From positions 1-60,265 of the forward strand of contig JAOBWH010000013.1 of assembly GCA_025463265.1 (NCBI GenBank): a DNA stretch of 60,265 nucleotides. Reading direction: 5' to 3'. The position numbers were made by a program, and so were the translations under genes. The notes beneath the pieces are model-generated. The model was not told the origin of the DNA, searched no databases, and saw only the letters and a program-made list of their open reading frames with translations. Position 1 is the first letter of the stretch. Each line of letters begins with the position of its first letter. This DNA is from Ilumatobacteraceae bacterium (GTDB lineage: Bacteria > Actinomycetota > Acidimicrobiia > Acidimicrobiales > Iamiaceae). Of the stretch, positions 45,043 to 54,111 are shown piece after piece.

Positions 45043-45231
45043 GGCCCCTACTGGGACAGCTATTCGGTCACCAAAGGGGTCGACCAGGTAATCCCCGTCG
45101 ACGTATACGTGCCGGGCTGCCCGCCCCGCCCCGACGCTCTGCTGGAGGGAATCATCTTGCTGCAGGAGCGCATCGGCCGCGAGGACATGGCCGAGCGGTG
45201 GCGCGGCGACCCCATCGTCGTTCCCGGCTGA
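45043..45231 (+). pseudogene. nuoB: nuoB 3' fragment (NADH-quinone oxidoreductase subunit B C-terminus)
   Basis: The open stretch [20 protein letters not shown], then [24 protein letters not shown] and a short tail to TGA 45231 is the C-terminal third of NuoB, including the PGCPPRP loop that holds the last N2-cluster Cys. There is no start, and the first two-thirds are absent. It starts 12 bp after the GAF-ANTAR stop, in the same frame. A full nuo operon is not here; this is a stranded copy. Confidence 0.85.
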
Positions 45232-45376
45232 AGCGGACAGCGATCACAGAGCCGCCCCTGGACAGTCGGACCGGACATCGGGTGCGCACTCACAACCTTC
45301 CCACGAGCGGCGCCTACACCTGCCCCCTATCGCCGGGTAGCGGCCATGGCACCGGTGATCGAACAGGCCTGCGAGG

Positions 45377-45587
45377 TCAGTCGTCGAACTCGAAGCCCAT
45401 CGCATCCGCTTCCGCCAGGATCGCAGCCACACGTCCCGGGTCGTTGATGACCGGACTCATGAATCCGGCGAGCACCTCGAGCGCCTCACGATCGTTGCTG
45501 ACGGCGCAGAACATCGAACCCGCTCCGGCGGAAGCGCGCTGCGGTGTGTTCCTCGCAGCGCGAGGCGTCGTCGCAGAGCAGTTCGAG
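45377..45587 (-). pseudogene. Frameshifted relic of a small unknown protein
   Basis: Two consecutive frames read LELLCDDASRCEEHTAARF…SGFDV then FCAVSNDREALEVLAGFMSP and a tail ending AMGFEFDD at TGA 45377. A one-base change near 45511 would join them. I cannot name the family. A start ATG inside (45514) would give 45 residues, so a short real gene cannot be excluded. 45232-45376 shows nothing. Confidence 0.4.
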
Positions 45588-45598
45588 CTATCGACGGG

Positions 45599-47260
45599 CT
45601 ACGAGTTGATGAGCCGCAAGCGCTCGACCACGCCGTCGGCTTCTCCGATGAGGGCTCGGGCTTTGTCGTCGACGCCGTCGCCGTCGTCGTCGTGGTGATC
45701 ATGGCCCTTGCCCTTGCCCTTTTCGTGGCCGTACCCGTTGCCCTTGCCCTTGCCGGGGCTGCTACTGGTGCCGTGGGGCGGAGCTGGTGGTGAGCTGGGC
45801 GGCGGGGATGGTGGGAAACTGGGCGACGGAGGTGCTGGTGGGTTCGGTGCCGGCACTGTTGGGGGCGTGGTGGGCGGCGGTGCGGGCATCGTCGTCGTCA
45901 CCGGGGGGACGCCGCTGCCGGTCGCTGCAGGTCCAACCGGCTCGCTCGCAACCGGTCCAGCAGGTTTGCCTGCTGCCGGAGAAGGAGGCTCGCTAGCGGT
46001 TCCGGAGGTGGCCCCAGCCTGGCGGCGCGGCTTGGGGGACGAGCTGCGGGAGGAACCGGAATCGTGCTCGGGTCCGCCCCGGTCCACGACTGCGGGAACG
46101 GTGCGGGCATCGGCCGCCGCCACTTCGCCGACCCCGGGACCGCCGGCGCTGGGCATCAGGAACAGCACGGCCAGGGTGGCTACCGCCACGTAGCTGAAGT
46201 TCCCCGCCGCCGGCTTCCACCCTCGGATCCCCGATGCCGCTGCTCGCCCGACTACCGGCACCTGCACGATCCAGGTGGCCGGTCCCAACAGCCACCACAG
46301 GCGCCGGGTGCTGACGTTGAGGAAGCAGCGCACCATGCCCGGATCGAACTGCGTGCCCGAACATCGGACGAGCTCGTCGCGGGCGCCTTCGGGAGTACGG
46401 GGCTGGGGCTGGTAGCTGCGCACCGATGTCATGACGTCGTAGGAGTCGGCCACCGCCACCAAGCGAGCTCCCAGCGAAATCTCGTGGCCGGCGAGCCCCG
46501 CCGGGTAACCACCGCCGTCCCAACGCTCGTGGTGCTCCAGCACCACGAGCGCCCATGGACCGAGCCAATCCTTGAGGGCGCCCAGCATGCGGTCGCCCTC
46601 GACGGGATGGCGGTGGATCATCTCCCACTCGTGCGGATCGAGGCGGCCCGGCTTGTTGAGCACCTCGGTGGGGACGCTCAGCTTCCCGATGTCGTGAAGC
46701 AGCGCAGCCCATCGGAGCTTGTTGGTCTCATCGGCATCGAGGTGCAAGCGATGTGCCAACAGGTCCGTGTACACCCGCACCCGTTCGGAATGCCCCCGAG
46801 TTCTGCGGTCGTGCGCGTCGAGGGCAGCGATAAGCCGGACCAGGGTGATGGCCGCCTCTGCCGCATCGGCACCCAACCCGTGCGTGCGGACCTGGTCGGC
46901 CAGGACCTCGAGCTCACGTCGGGAGCTTCGGCGCACGAGGTTCACGCGCGACGGTGCTTGCCCCGGAAACAGCAGCGACAGCCGGTACAGGCCCACGAGC
47001 GGCAGGGTTCGCCGAGCCAGCGCCTCCCCACCGAGGAGGACCAGCGACGACGACGTCAAGATCGCCGCCCACCAGAGCACCTGGCCGCCCACCGCCTCTG
47101 GCATCGGCAGGAGCCCCGCCAGAACCACGCTGACCACGACCGATGCCAGCAGCGGCACCACGATCACGACGGTCTTGACCACGAGCGCGGCCACGGGGCG
47201 AGCCGCCCACCCAACGGGGTCGGTACTCGCAGTCCTGGTTCCGATCTCCATGCGACTCAT
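45599..47260 (-). CDS. Membrane-anchored HD-GYP phosphodiesterase with low-complexity C-terminal tail
   Basis: A 553-residue protein. Two N-terminal membrane helices (about 22-75) precede an HD-GYP domain (about 150-300): HDRRTRGHSERV, LLHDIGKLSVP, HHERWDGGGYPAG, the set found in cyclic-di-GMP hydrolases. A third hydrophobic segment (NFSYVAVATLAVLFLMP) is followed by a Pro/Thr/Ala-rich spacer and a Gly/Lys/His/Asp repeat tail (GKGKGNGYGHEKGKGKGHD), probably outside the cell. The 45706-45751 DNA is a GCCCTT tandem run. It joins the EAL/GGDEF proteins as another c-di-GMP enzyme. Confidence 0.9.
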   Translation of the reverse strand: MSRMEIGTRTASTDPVGWAARPVAALVVKTVVIVVPLLASVVVSVVLAGLLPMPEAVGGQVLWWAAILTSSSLVLLGGEALARRTLPLVGLYRLSLLFPGQAPSRVNLVRRSSRRELEVLADQVRTHGLGADAAEAAITLVRLIAALDAHDRRTRGHSERVRVYTDLLAHRLHLDADETNKLRWAALLHDIGKLSVPTEVLNKPGRLDPHEWEMIHRHPVEGDRMLGALKDWLGPWALVVLEHHERWDGGGYPAGLAGHEISLGARLVAVADSYDVMTSVRSYQPQPRTPEGARDELVRCSGTQFDPGMVRCFLNVSTRRLWWLLGPATWIVQVPVVGRAAASGIRGWKPAAGNFSYVAVATLAVLFLMPSAGGPGVGEVAAADARTVPAVVDRGGPEHDSGSSRSSSPKPRRQAGATSGTASEPPSPAAGKPAGPVASEPVGPAATGSGVPPVTTTMPAPPPTTPPTVPAPNPPAPPSPSFPPSPPPSSPPAPPHGTSSSPGKGKGNGYGHEKGKGKGHDHHDDDGDGVDDKARALIGEADGVVERLRLINS

Positions 47261-47334
47261 GGCAGCTCCACGTGTGACTCTTCGGAGGTCTTGTAGCCCG
47301 AATGGTCGCCCCCTGGCAGAAGCGGCGTTCTATT

Positions 47335-47377
47335 ACCCGTACGGGTGGGTTTCTATACCCCACCTATGGGGGATATT
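47335..47377. promoter_or_regulatory. Cluster of palindromes in the HD-GYP upstream region
   Basis: ACCCGTACGGGT (47335-47346) is a perfect 12-bp palindrome, and TATACCCC-acctat-GGGGGATA follows (47354-47375), with a T-run after it on the + strand. It lies between the HD-GYP start (75 bp) and the secreted-protein stop. It may be an operator or a terminator; no + strand gene is upstream. Confidence 0.5.
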
Positions 47378-47455
47378 TTTTCCGGGACGGGTGCCCTGGC
47401 GCCGGCTGGGATGCGGGCCGTCGTCCGGCACGGACGGCGGCTTGACGAGGACAGA

Positions 47456-48196
47456 TCAGCCGGTGAGCGCCGGGGAGCCTTGGACCGGGATGGCACCAGC
47501 GGCTGCGGTCGTGGCGGCTTCGGCCCCAGCGGGGGCCGCGTCCTCGGTGCGCCCTTCGACGGCGCTAGGCGTACCCTCCGACTCGCTGGCGTGGAGGACG
47601 GCATCGGGGGCGGGGGCCGTCGTCGTGGTGAGAGGGGCCGTCGTCGTGGTGGTGGCTTCGGGCATGGCATCGCAGTCGCTCACCCAGAACACCTTGTGCT
47701 TGGTGTCCGCTCCGATCGACCCGGGCGCGTGCACCGTCAGCTTCACGTGGTAGCCCTGCTTCGCCGGAGCGCCCGTGAACCCGAGCTTGTAGGTCTCGGA
47801 GGCGTCCAGGTCAGTGCCGCCGCCCGCAGCGTCTCCTCCGATGGCCGGGGTCAGGTCGCCGCTCTCCACCGCAAGGGTCCCGTCGGTCGTCGGGGCTTGG
47901 AGGGCGAAGGTGACCTGCGCATCGCCGACCCCCTCGTCGAACCCGTAGAAGTCGATCTGGAAGGCGCAGCCGGGGTGGGGCTCGTTGTCGGGGTGGTCGT
48001 CCCACGGAGCGCCGTCGACCTTCACCGTCCCGTTGTTGCCCTTCGGATCAGTCGGCGGGCCGGCCTGGCCGGAGCTTGCGGTGACGGGGAGGATCACCCC
48101 GCAGAGCGCGGCCGCAGCGAGGCCCGCCCATCGAGCCCGGGCTCCAGAGACGACGGTTCGAGGTGAACCGGGGCGCGAGAGGTCGATGTGCGACAT
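47456..48196 (-). CDS. Secreted protein with Thr-rich linker, unknown function
   Basis: A 246-residue protein. ATG 48196 has AAGGAG just upstream. The N-terminal Arg-containing segment and hydrophobic core (WAGLAAAALCGVILPVTASSG) form a signal peptide. The mature part (GTVKVDGAPWDDHPDNEPHPGC, then FQIDFYGFDEGVGDAQVTF, CDAMPEATTTTTAPL) looks like a beta-sandwich surface domain. It ends at SPALTG just where an LPxTG-type sorting signal would begin, so the tail may be truncated. Confidence 0.75.
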   Translation of the reverse strand: MSHIDLSRPGSPRTVVSGARARWAGLAAAALCGVILPVTASSGQAGPPTDPKGNNGTVKVDGAPWDDHPDNEPHPGCAFQIDFYGFDEGVGDAQVTFALQAPTTDGTLAVESGDLTPAIGGDAAGGGTDLDASETYKLGFTGAPAKQGYHVKLTVHAPGSIGADTKHKVFWVSDCDAMPEATTTTTAPLTTTTAPAPDAVLHASESEGTPSAVEGRTEDAAPAGAEAATTAAAGAIPVQGSPALTG

Positions 48197-48346
48197 GGGA
48201 TGCTCCTTGAAGGGTTCGACCGCCGTGGTGCGGGCTCCATCACCAGCAGTTGCCACGTACGGTGGCGGCCTCTTCCCTCTGTGCGGTCGCGGTAGACGCG
48301 TGTCACGAAACTGCAACACGACCCGTGACACCCCCCATCGAGAGGC

Positions 48347-48766
48347 ATCGCCGAGGAGTACCGGGCGGTGGACCAGAACGGGCAGGTCATCGACGTCTAC
48401 GTGTCGAAGAAGCGCGACGCTCAGGCCGCTACCAGGTTCTTCTCGACCGCGGTCAAGGCACACGGCGAACCAGCGGAGGTGACCACCGATCGTTCGGCGC
48501 TGGCTCGCACGATCGTGGAGCTGCTGCCTGGCAACCATCACGACACCACCCAGTACGCCAACAATCGGGTCGAAGCCGACCACAGCCGGCTCAAGGCAAG
48601 GCTCCGTCCGATGCGCGGCCTGAAACGGGACGGCACGGCCTCGATCGTGATCCGGGGTCATGCGTTCATGCAGAACCTCCGACGCAGTCACTACGAACTC
48701 GGCGTCGACGCGCTCCCTGGCCTGACCGTCGCGGCTGCATTCGACGAACTCGCACGAGAGGTCTGA
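48347..48766 (+). pseudogene. IS6-family transposase, C-terminal fragment
   Basis: The frame starts within IAEEYRAVDQNGQVIDVYVS, continues RDAQAATRFFSTAVKAHG, TTDRSALARTIVE, NNRVEADHSRLKARLRPMRGL and ends ELGVDALPGLTVAAAFDELA. The first catalytic Asp is missing, but the second Asp and the Glu of DDE (VEADHSR) remain. The 5' end is cut at about 48347. Confidence 0.88.
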
Positions 48767-48820
48767 CACCCGATCGCGTCCGCTCCAACCGAGCCGCGCA
48801 CCCCTGCCGCGGAAGCAACA

Positions 48821-48960
48821 GCGCCGAATTTCGAGCTCGAGCAGGTTCCGGTTCCGACGCCACCGAAGGGATGGGTGCGCATCCGGGTACGGGCCCTCGG
48901 GCTAACCGGTCCGACGTGCACCTCCGGCTTGCCGAAGCGCCCCCAGATCGGTCGCCCCTC
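48821..48960 (+). pseudogene. Fragment of a medium-chain (zinc/quinone-type) dehydrogenase, frameshifted
   Basis: The frame FELEQVPVPTPPKGWVRIRV then RALGL is the N-terminal strand of MDR-family alcohol/quinone oxidoreductases. After GGGCT at 48903 a one-base loss shifts the frame to NRSDVHLRLAEAPP, the family's next conserved segment. The rest of the gene is missing. The remainder of 48767-49311 has no recognisable coding sequence. Confidence 0.65.
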
Positions 48961-49311
48961 CGCCGCCATTGGTCACCGTGGTCGTGCCGACCTCCACAGG
49001 CCTCTGATGCCAAGGACCCACGCGAGCAGCATGACGCGCTGAATCGCATCGCAGCGCCCACACCCCAGCTACCTCGCGGCGCACGATGAACTGCTACGCC
49101 ACCCGTGGGCTCCGTACGCGAACAGATGTCCGGGTCAGGTGCGGTGCGCGTGCGGCGGCGAGCGAAAACGTGGGAGCCTCTGGGGCGTGGTGACTTGGGG
49201 GGAGGTGCCGTTCGGCCGGCGTGCGCGCGCACGGCGCCCGCGACGAGGATCGGCGCGCGCGTCCACCGTCAGCTCCTTGCGGCCCGCGTCGAGGGTGGCA
49301 CAGGGGTGCCG

Positions 49312-51732
49312 ATGACCGGTCGGACGGATGGTCCGACCTCGCGCGAGTCGCTTCTGTTGAGCGAGGAGCACGAAGCGCAGCTGCGCGCGCTTCAGGTGGC
49401 ACCGCGCCCGGCGAGCTCGGCGTCTCACGGCCGGATCCGGCACCGCACGACCCGAGGCGAGTGGTGTGGTCTGGCGCTCATCACCGTGGTGGCAGCAGGG
49501 GTCGTCCTGCGGTCGCCTCCTCGCCCGACCGGTGTGGCGGTGCTGGACGCGGTCGAGACGGCGGCGCTCATCGGGTTGATGGTGCTGGCCGGGTCGAGGT
49601 CTCGTCGGTGGGCGCTCATCGTGGCGGCGGCGTGCGTCGCAGGTATGGGGACGGGCGCCGGGGTGGTCGTCGGACTGACGGCGATGGCGGTCACCGCCGT
49701 GCTGGTCTTCACCGATCGGCGGAGCCGCGTCCTGGGCGGCGCAGCGGGCGGGCTGATCGCGCTGGGTGCCCTCGACCTGCCCACCGGAGGGATCCGGGGC
49801 AGCTCGGCGCTCCTCGCCCTTGGAGCGTTCCTCCCGATCCTCATCTCGGGCTACCGGAACTCGCCTCGACGGATTCGCCGCCAGGTCAGGGTCGCCGCCG
49901 CGGTCGTCGCCCTCGTCGTGGTAGTGATGGGCGCCGCGCTCGTCCTCCTGAGCGCGTCTGCCCGCAAGCAGGCCGCCTCCGCCGTTGACGAGACGGAGGC
50001 CGGCATGGTTGCGATCTCCGGTGGTGACGAGTCGGCAGCCGAGGAGCGGTTCGCTGTCGCGGCGGAGGAGTTCCACGCCGCCCAGGGCGCGCTGGGCAAG
50101 CCCTGGCTCCGGCCGATCGAAGCCATCCCCGTGCTGAGCCAGAACTACCGGGCCCTGCGCGAGGCCACGGGGGTCGGGGCGCGGGTCACCGGAGTCCTGA
50201 GCGACAACGTCGGTGCGATCCGCTACCGCGACCTCGACCGGCCCGAAGGCGGGATCGACGTCGATGTCCTGATCGGCTTCCGAGACCCGGTCGCGGCAGT
50301 CGATCGCGAGATGCGCGCCGCCCTCGCCGACCTGGAGGGCGTGGAGTCGCCCTGGCTGCTCGAGCCCGTCTCTGACCGGCTTGAGGAGACGCAGCGCCGG
50401 TTCGCCACCTACCAGGACGAGACCGAGCTGGCGAAGCTGGCGACCGTCGATGGCCCCCGTCTCCTGGGTGCAGGCGGCGTCCGGCGCTACCTGTTCCTGC
50501 TCGGCAACCCGGCCGAAGCGCGCGACCTGGGAGGCCACGTGGGCAACTGGGCGGAGGTGACCCTCGACCGGGGCACCATCGACCTGGTGGACGTCGGCGG
50601 CCCCGGTGACCTGGTGCTCGATGCATCTGCGTCGACCGAAGACACGCTGGAGCCGTACCCGGCCAGCCTGGTCGAGATGGACCCGCGGCGCTTCCCACAG
50701 AACTGGGGAGCACACCCCGACTTCGCTACCGTCGCCCGGCTCAGCGCGCAGCTGTTCGAGGAGCGCACCGGCCGATCCATCGATGCGGTGGCCTACGCCG
50801 ATCCCGAGGCGTTCGCCGGGTTCCTCGGCATCACCGGTCCGATCCCGGTCGCCGATGCGGAGCCGACCACCGAGGTCTCGTCGTCCAACGCTGCGAAGTT
50901 CCTGCTGTCGGACCAGTTCGTGCGCTTCCCGACGCAGCGCCTCGGCGACGCCGCGGTCGAAGGGCTGGTCCGCACCGTGTTCGACAAGCTGACGAAGACG
51001 CAGCTCCCGGACCCGCGCGCCCTGGGCGACCGGTTCGGCCGGATCGTTGCTGAGGGCCGGTTCGCGTTCGTCTCGCTGCACGGCGACGACGCTGCTCTCC
51101 TGACCCGGATGGGCGTGACGCGCGAGCTCCCCGATGCTTCGGGAGCGAACCTCCTCGGAATCATCAACCGGAACGCGAACCCGTCCAAGATCGACGCCTA
51201 CCTCCGGCGCGACACCGACGCCTCGTTCGCCTGGGATCCCGAGACGGGGGAGGTGACGGGAACGGTGGAGGTGGCCCTCACCAACGCCGCTCCTCCCGGC
51301 GGGCTCAGCCCGCTCGTGCTCGGGAACGAGCTGGGGCGCCCCTCCGGCACCAACGTCACGGACCTCACGATCCTGAGCACGTTGGAACTGGTCGATGCCC
51401 GTGTGGACGGCAAGCGAGTTCCGGCTCGGTCGAACGAGGACGATGGGTACTGGCGGCACACGCTGCGGATCGATGTGCCGCCCGGTGCGACGGCGGTCGC
51501 GACGATCCGGCTCACGGGTGCGACGGCCCCCGGGCCCCGCCACCGCCTCGAGGTCGTGGGGCAGCCGCTGGTCAACGACGGGACCGTGCGCGTCGTCGTG
51601 GTACCGAAGACCGGAACCATCCGGATCGCACCCCCGGTGACACGGGCCGGGTCGGGCGCCGGTGTGCAGGTAGAGACATCGGACACGTCTTATCGGACGT
51701 TTGACTTCACTCTTGAGGAGAATCCGCGATAG
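49312..51732 (+). CDS. DUF4012 membrane protein
   Basis: An 806-residue protein. After a polar N-terminus there are clustered hydrophobic segments (about 40-235: LITVVAAGVVL, LIGLMVLAGS, VVALVVVVMGAALVLLSA). The extracellular DUF4012 domain (about 255-700) has YLFLLGNPAEARDLGGHVGNWAEVTLDRG, the family's key strand, and a C-terminal Ig-like part. DUF4012 proteins are surface-linked in actinobacteria and Chloroflexi; function is unknown. ATG 49312 and GTG 49306 are both possible. It is followed 25 bp later by a secreted protein gene. Confidence 0.87.
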   Translation: MTGRTDGPTSRESLLLSEEHEAQLRALQVAPRPASSASHGRIRHRTTRGEWCGLALITVVAAGVVLRSPPRPTGVAVLDAVETAALIGLMVLAGSRSRRWALIVAAACVAGMGTGAGVVVGLTAMAVTAVLVFTDRRSRVLGGAAGGLIALGALDLPTGGIRGSSALLALGAFLPILISGYRNSPRRIRRQVRVAAAVVALVVVVMGAALVLLSASARKQAASAVDETEAGMVAISGGDESAAEERFAVAAEEFHAAQGALGKPWLRPIEAIPVLSQNYRALREATGVGARVTGVLSDNVGAIRYRDLDRPEGGIDVDVLIGFRDPVAAVDREMRAALADLEGVESPWLLEPVSDRLEETQRRFATYQDETELAKLATVDGPRLLGAGGVRRYLFLLGNPAEARDLGGHVGNWAEVTLDRGTIDLVDVGGPGDLVLDASASTEDTLEPYPASLVEMDPRRFPQNWGAHPDFATVARLSAQLFEERTGRSIDAVAYADPEAFAGFLGITGPIPVADAEPTTEVSSSNAAKFLLSDQFVRFPTQRLGDAAVEGLVRTVFDKLTKTQLPDPRALGDRFGRIVAEGRFAFVSLHGDDAALLTRMGVTRELPDASGANLLGIINRNANPSKIDAYLRRDTDASFAWDPETGEVTGTVEVALTNAAPPGGLSPLVLGNELGRPSGTNVTDLTILSTLELVDARVDGKRVPARSNEDDGYWRHTLRIDVPPGATAVATIRLTGATAPGPRHRLEVVGQPLVNDGTVRVVVVPKTGTIRIAPPVTRAGSGAGVQVETSDTSYRTFDFTLEENPR

Positions 51733-51757
51733 ACAACCCCTCAACCTTGGGGAGGGG

Positions 51758-52903
51758 ATGAACATGGGGATGTTCCAGAAGCATGGACCGCGCACGATCC
51801 TGACAGTGCTTGCGGCGGCAACGGTCGTGCTGGCCGTGGCGCCGAGCCCGGCAGCAGCCGACGACAAGAACCAGCCGTCCTACTGGTCGGGGATCGGGTA
51901 CGGCACCTGCGTGAAGCAGGAAGCGCCCGGGACCCCCTACACCTTGGCGGCGCCGCCGGCCGGGACGACGTGGTCGATGCTCGTCGTGAAGGCCGGCTCG
52001 GAATCGTCCACCAACGATCCCCACGCCGAGTACCCGAACCCGGTTCCGGGGCCCTACTTCCACCCCTCGGGCAAGGCGATCTCGCACATCATCTTGTGCT
52101 CGCGCGGCGGGGGGTCCGGCGGGTCGACGACGACCACCACGACGACCACGCCCAACGGCTGCGGCTCGTACACCCCGCGCCAGCTCGTCTCCAACAAGGC
52201 CAGCGTCGAGCCCGGCGACTCGATCACCATCTCCGGCGTCGCCGGCAGCAACGACACGTTGACCTTCACCATCGGCGGATCGGGCACCGCAACGGTCACC
52301 CTCGGTACCGTACAGGCGGCACTCAACGGCACGTTCGCCTTCACCGCGGTCATCCCGGACGCCTACCCGGCGGGGAGCTACACGATCACGGTGCGGTCCC
52401 GTGCCTGCCCGCGGTCGGGGTCCATCACCGTGGTCACGCAGTCGGTCAGCCGCAGCGGCTGCGGCGCCGGCAACCCACTCACGCTGGTGCGAGGTACGTC
52501 CACCTCCTGGACCCTCGTGCCGGGCACGCCGCCGTTCAACACGGCCAAGCCGGTCACCCTCACCCTCACCCAGCGAATGACCAACGGTGTGAGCTACTCC
52601 CTCGGCAGCGGCGCCTGGCCCGCGTCGGGGACGCGGACCATCACGGTGCCCGCCAACGCTCCGCTGGACCGGTACTACCTGGTCCAGACCGGAAGCCAGC
52701 AGGGGAACAACAAGCCCCGCACCGAGTCCTGTCCGATCCGCATCACCGATCCGCCGCCCGCCACCTCGAGCTCGGTCCCCCCGATCACGCAACCCGCAGC
52801 CGCAGCTGCGATCGGCGGCTTGCTCCTGCTCGCGCTTCGGCGCCGTCGTGCCCAGCTGGACCGCCCCGCAACAGCAGGGTCCTCTCTCACACCGCTCGGC
52901 TGA
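51758..52903 (+). CDS. Secreted, membrane-anchored surface protein
   Basis: A 381-residue exported protein. GGAGGGG precedes ATG 51758/51764. Signal peptide: TILTVLAAATVVLAVAPSPAAA. The mature part has a Gly/Thr-rich spacer (TTTTTTTT), two Ig-like domains (SVEPGDSITISGVAGSNDTL; NPLTLVRGTSTSWTL) with paired Cys, then a C-terminal hydrophobic helix AAAAIGGLLLLALRRRRAQ and basic tail, like a sortase-less anchor. It is probably co-transcribed with the DUF4012 gene. Confidence 0.82.
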   Translation: MNMGMFQKHGPRTILTVLAAATVVLAVAPSPAAADDKNQPSYWSGIGYGTCVKQEAPGTPYTLAAPPAGTTWSMLVVKAGSESSTNDPHAEYPNPVPGPYFHPSGKAISHIILCSRGGGSGGSTTTTTTTTPNGCGSYTPRQLVSNKASVEPGDSITISGVAGSNDTLTFTIGGSGTATVTLGTVQAALNGTFAFTAVIPDAYPAGSYTITVRSRACPRSGSITVVTQSVSRSGCGAGNPLTLVRGTSTSWTLVPGTPPFNTAKPVTLTLTQRMTNGVSYSLGSGAWPASGTRTITVPANAPLDRYYLVQTGSQQGNNKPRTESCPIRITDPPPATSSSVPPITQPAAAAAIGGLLLLALRRRRAQLDRPATAGSSLTPLG

Positions 52904-53159
52904 CGCTCGCTTCCGTTGGGTCTAGGTATCGGACCAGCGACCGCGGGAATGAAGAAATCTGGGTGAGCGCATGAAAGGACACACAGGGGCAGGATGGTCG
53001 GACGAGTTCGAGCTGCTACCGGTACGCGCGGCGGGAACATGGCCGACGGCCTCGACGTGGGTTCTTGACTTCGGGGTCATCCGCAGCGGAATGGTGAGGA
53101 GTTCCAACGCTCGACGGATGTTCAGGCGCCACTCGACAGAACGGCACCATGGGCTGACG

Positions 53160-53258
53160 GACGGTCTCTGACGCTGACCCGGTGATGTCGATGCCAACCT
53201 CGGCCATGGCGGCGACGGCGACGGGATTGATCTGGTCGGCGGCTCGGACCCGCCGGAC
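53160..53258 (-). pseudogene. Relic of an arsenate reductase/low-MW phosphatase
   Basis: Reads VRRVRAADQINPVAVAAMAE, then VGIDITGSASETV: the conserved mid-part of ArsC-type reductases (ADxINPxAVxAMxEVGIDI). Neither the catalytic CxxxxCRS loop nor the rest of the domain is present, so it is a fragment. Confidence 0.6.
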
Positions 53259-53864
53259 CAGGCCGTTGCTCGGTTGCCAGCGAGGTGGCGGAACCACCCC
53301 AGGGCTAGGGGGCAAGGGTTGACCTGATCCTGTCTGCGCTTTTGATCCCGAGGACCAGCCGGCGCCGGATGCAGCGCCGATCAAGCACTGCCGCATCCCG
53401 CAACGTCGCTGATCTCGCACCGCTGCAGCTCGAGGCGCGCCAAGCGGTCACGTCCAGGACGATCGCCCAGCAGCCACCAGGCGCCAACGCGCCCCTCCCA
53501 TCCCGAAGAGCCGAACTGCAGGACTGACAACGTGGAGCCCCGCCACGTCCGTCAGGCGGCGGATCCCTCAGGCAGGCGGGACTCCATCGAAACACCTACC
53601 CACTGTGTGACAGTGCAGAACCACGGGCAGTCAGCTCACGTAGGGGCTGCGGTCCGTATCAGGGGGGAGGCGGGTGCGGACCGGCAGCCCCCACCTAGGA
53701 GGATCGGCGAAACTCAAAACCGGCGTTCAGGGCGGGCTTTCGCGCCTGAACGCCGCACGGTCCTTGTCCCGGGATCGGGAGGAGCGCCGCGCCGTTCGCA
53801 GCCAAGGCGTGGGGCCGTCCTCGGTGCCAGTTCGTCCGCTCGGTGGGCGGCCTCGCCGATCCCT

Positions 53865-53895
53865 GACCCGGCAGCGAGGATCGGATTGCTCGTTG
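53865..53895. repeat. 31-bp dispersed repeat, inverted copy of 43387-43417
   Basis: The 31 bp match exactly the reverse complement of 43387-43417, and similarity continues for about 12 more bases with scattered changes. Both copies lie next to IS110-type transposase fragments. Confidence 0.9.
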
Positions 53896-53904
53896 CGCAG
53901 GACT

Positions 53905-54085
53905 CGGCTGGGGGTGTCGCCGGCGGCGCGGGTGCTGGTCGTAGAACGCTCGGGCTCCGGGCTGCGGGTGAGGGTTGCGAACGCCCAGAGGTAGCAGGCG
54001 TCGGAGAGGTGCTTGTTGCGCGCGTAGCGGGCGAGCACGACGTGGCTCCTGCCCGAAGCCCGGGTGATTGGTGACGTGCGGCTGT
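53905..54085 (-). pseudogene. IS110/IS116/IS902-type transposase, C-terminal fragment
   Basis: On the minus strand the frame TSPITRASGRSHVVLARYAR, then NKHLSDACYLWAFATLTRSP, a one-base slip, and FYDQH then RAAGDT is the C-terminal region of IS110-type transposases (PITRASGxS, ARNxxLxDACYxWAF, AGDT). The N-terminal catalytic half is absent. Confidence 0.8.
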
Positions 54086-54111
54086 CGGCGCCAACTCGCC
54101 CCGACGGCGGG

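Larger units (their letters stand above)
52904..54111. other. 1.2-kb gene-poor region of gene relics
   Basis: No intact gene is convincing here. Two recognisable relics lie in it (arsenate reductase at 53160-53258 and IS110 C-terminus at 53905-54085), both on the minus strand and both frame-broken. The stretches 52904-53159, 53259-53864 show only GC-rich shadow frames. Confidence 0.7.

Noticed and set aside
53342-53527. A 61-codon + strand frame
   Set aside because: Arg/Ala-rich, no start signal, no recognised motif; lies in the decayed region and fits a GC-driven shadow.
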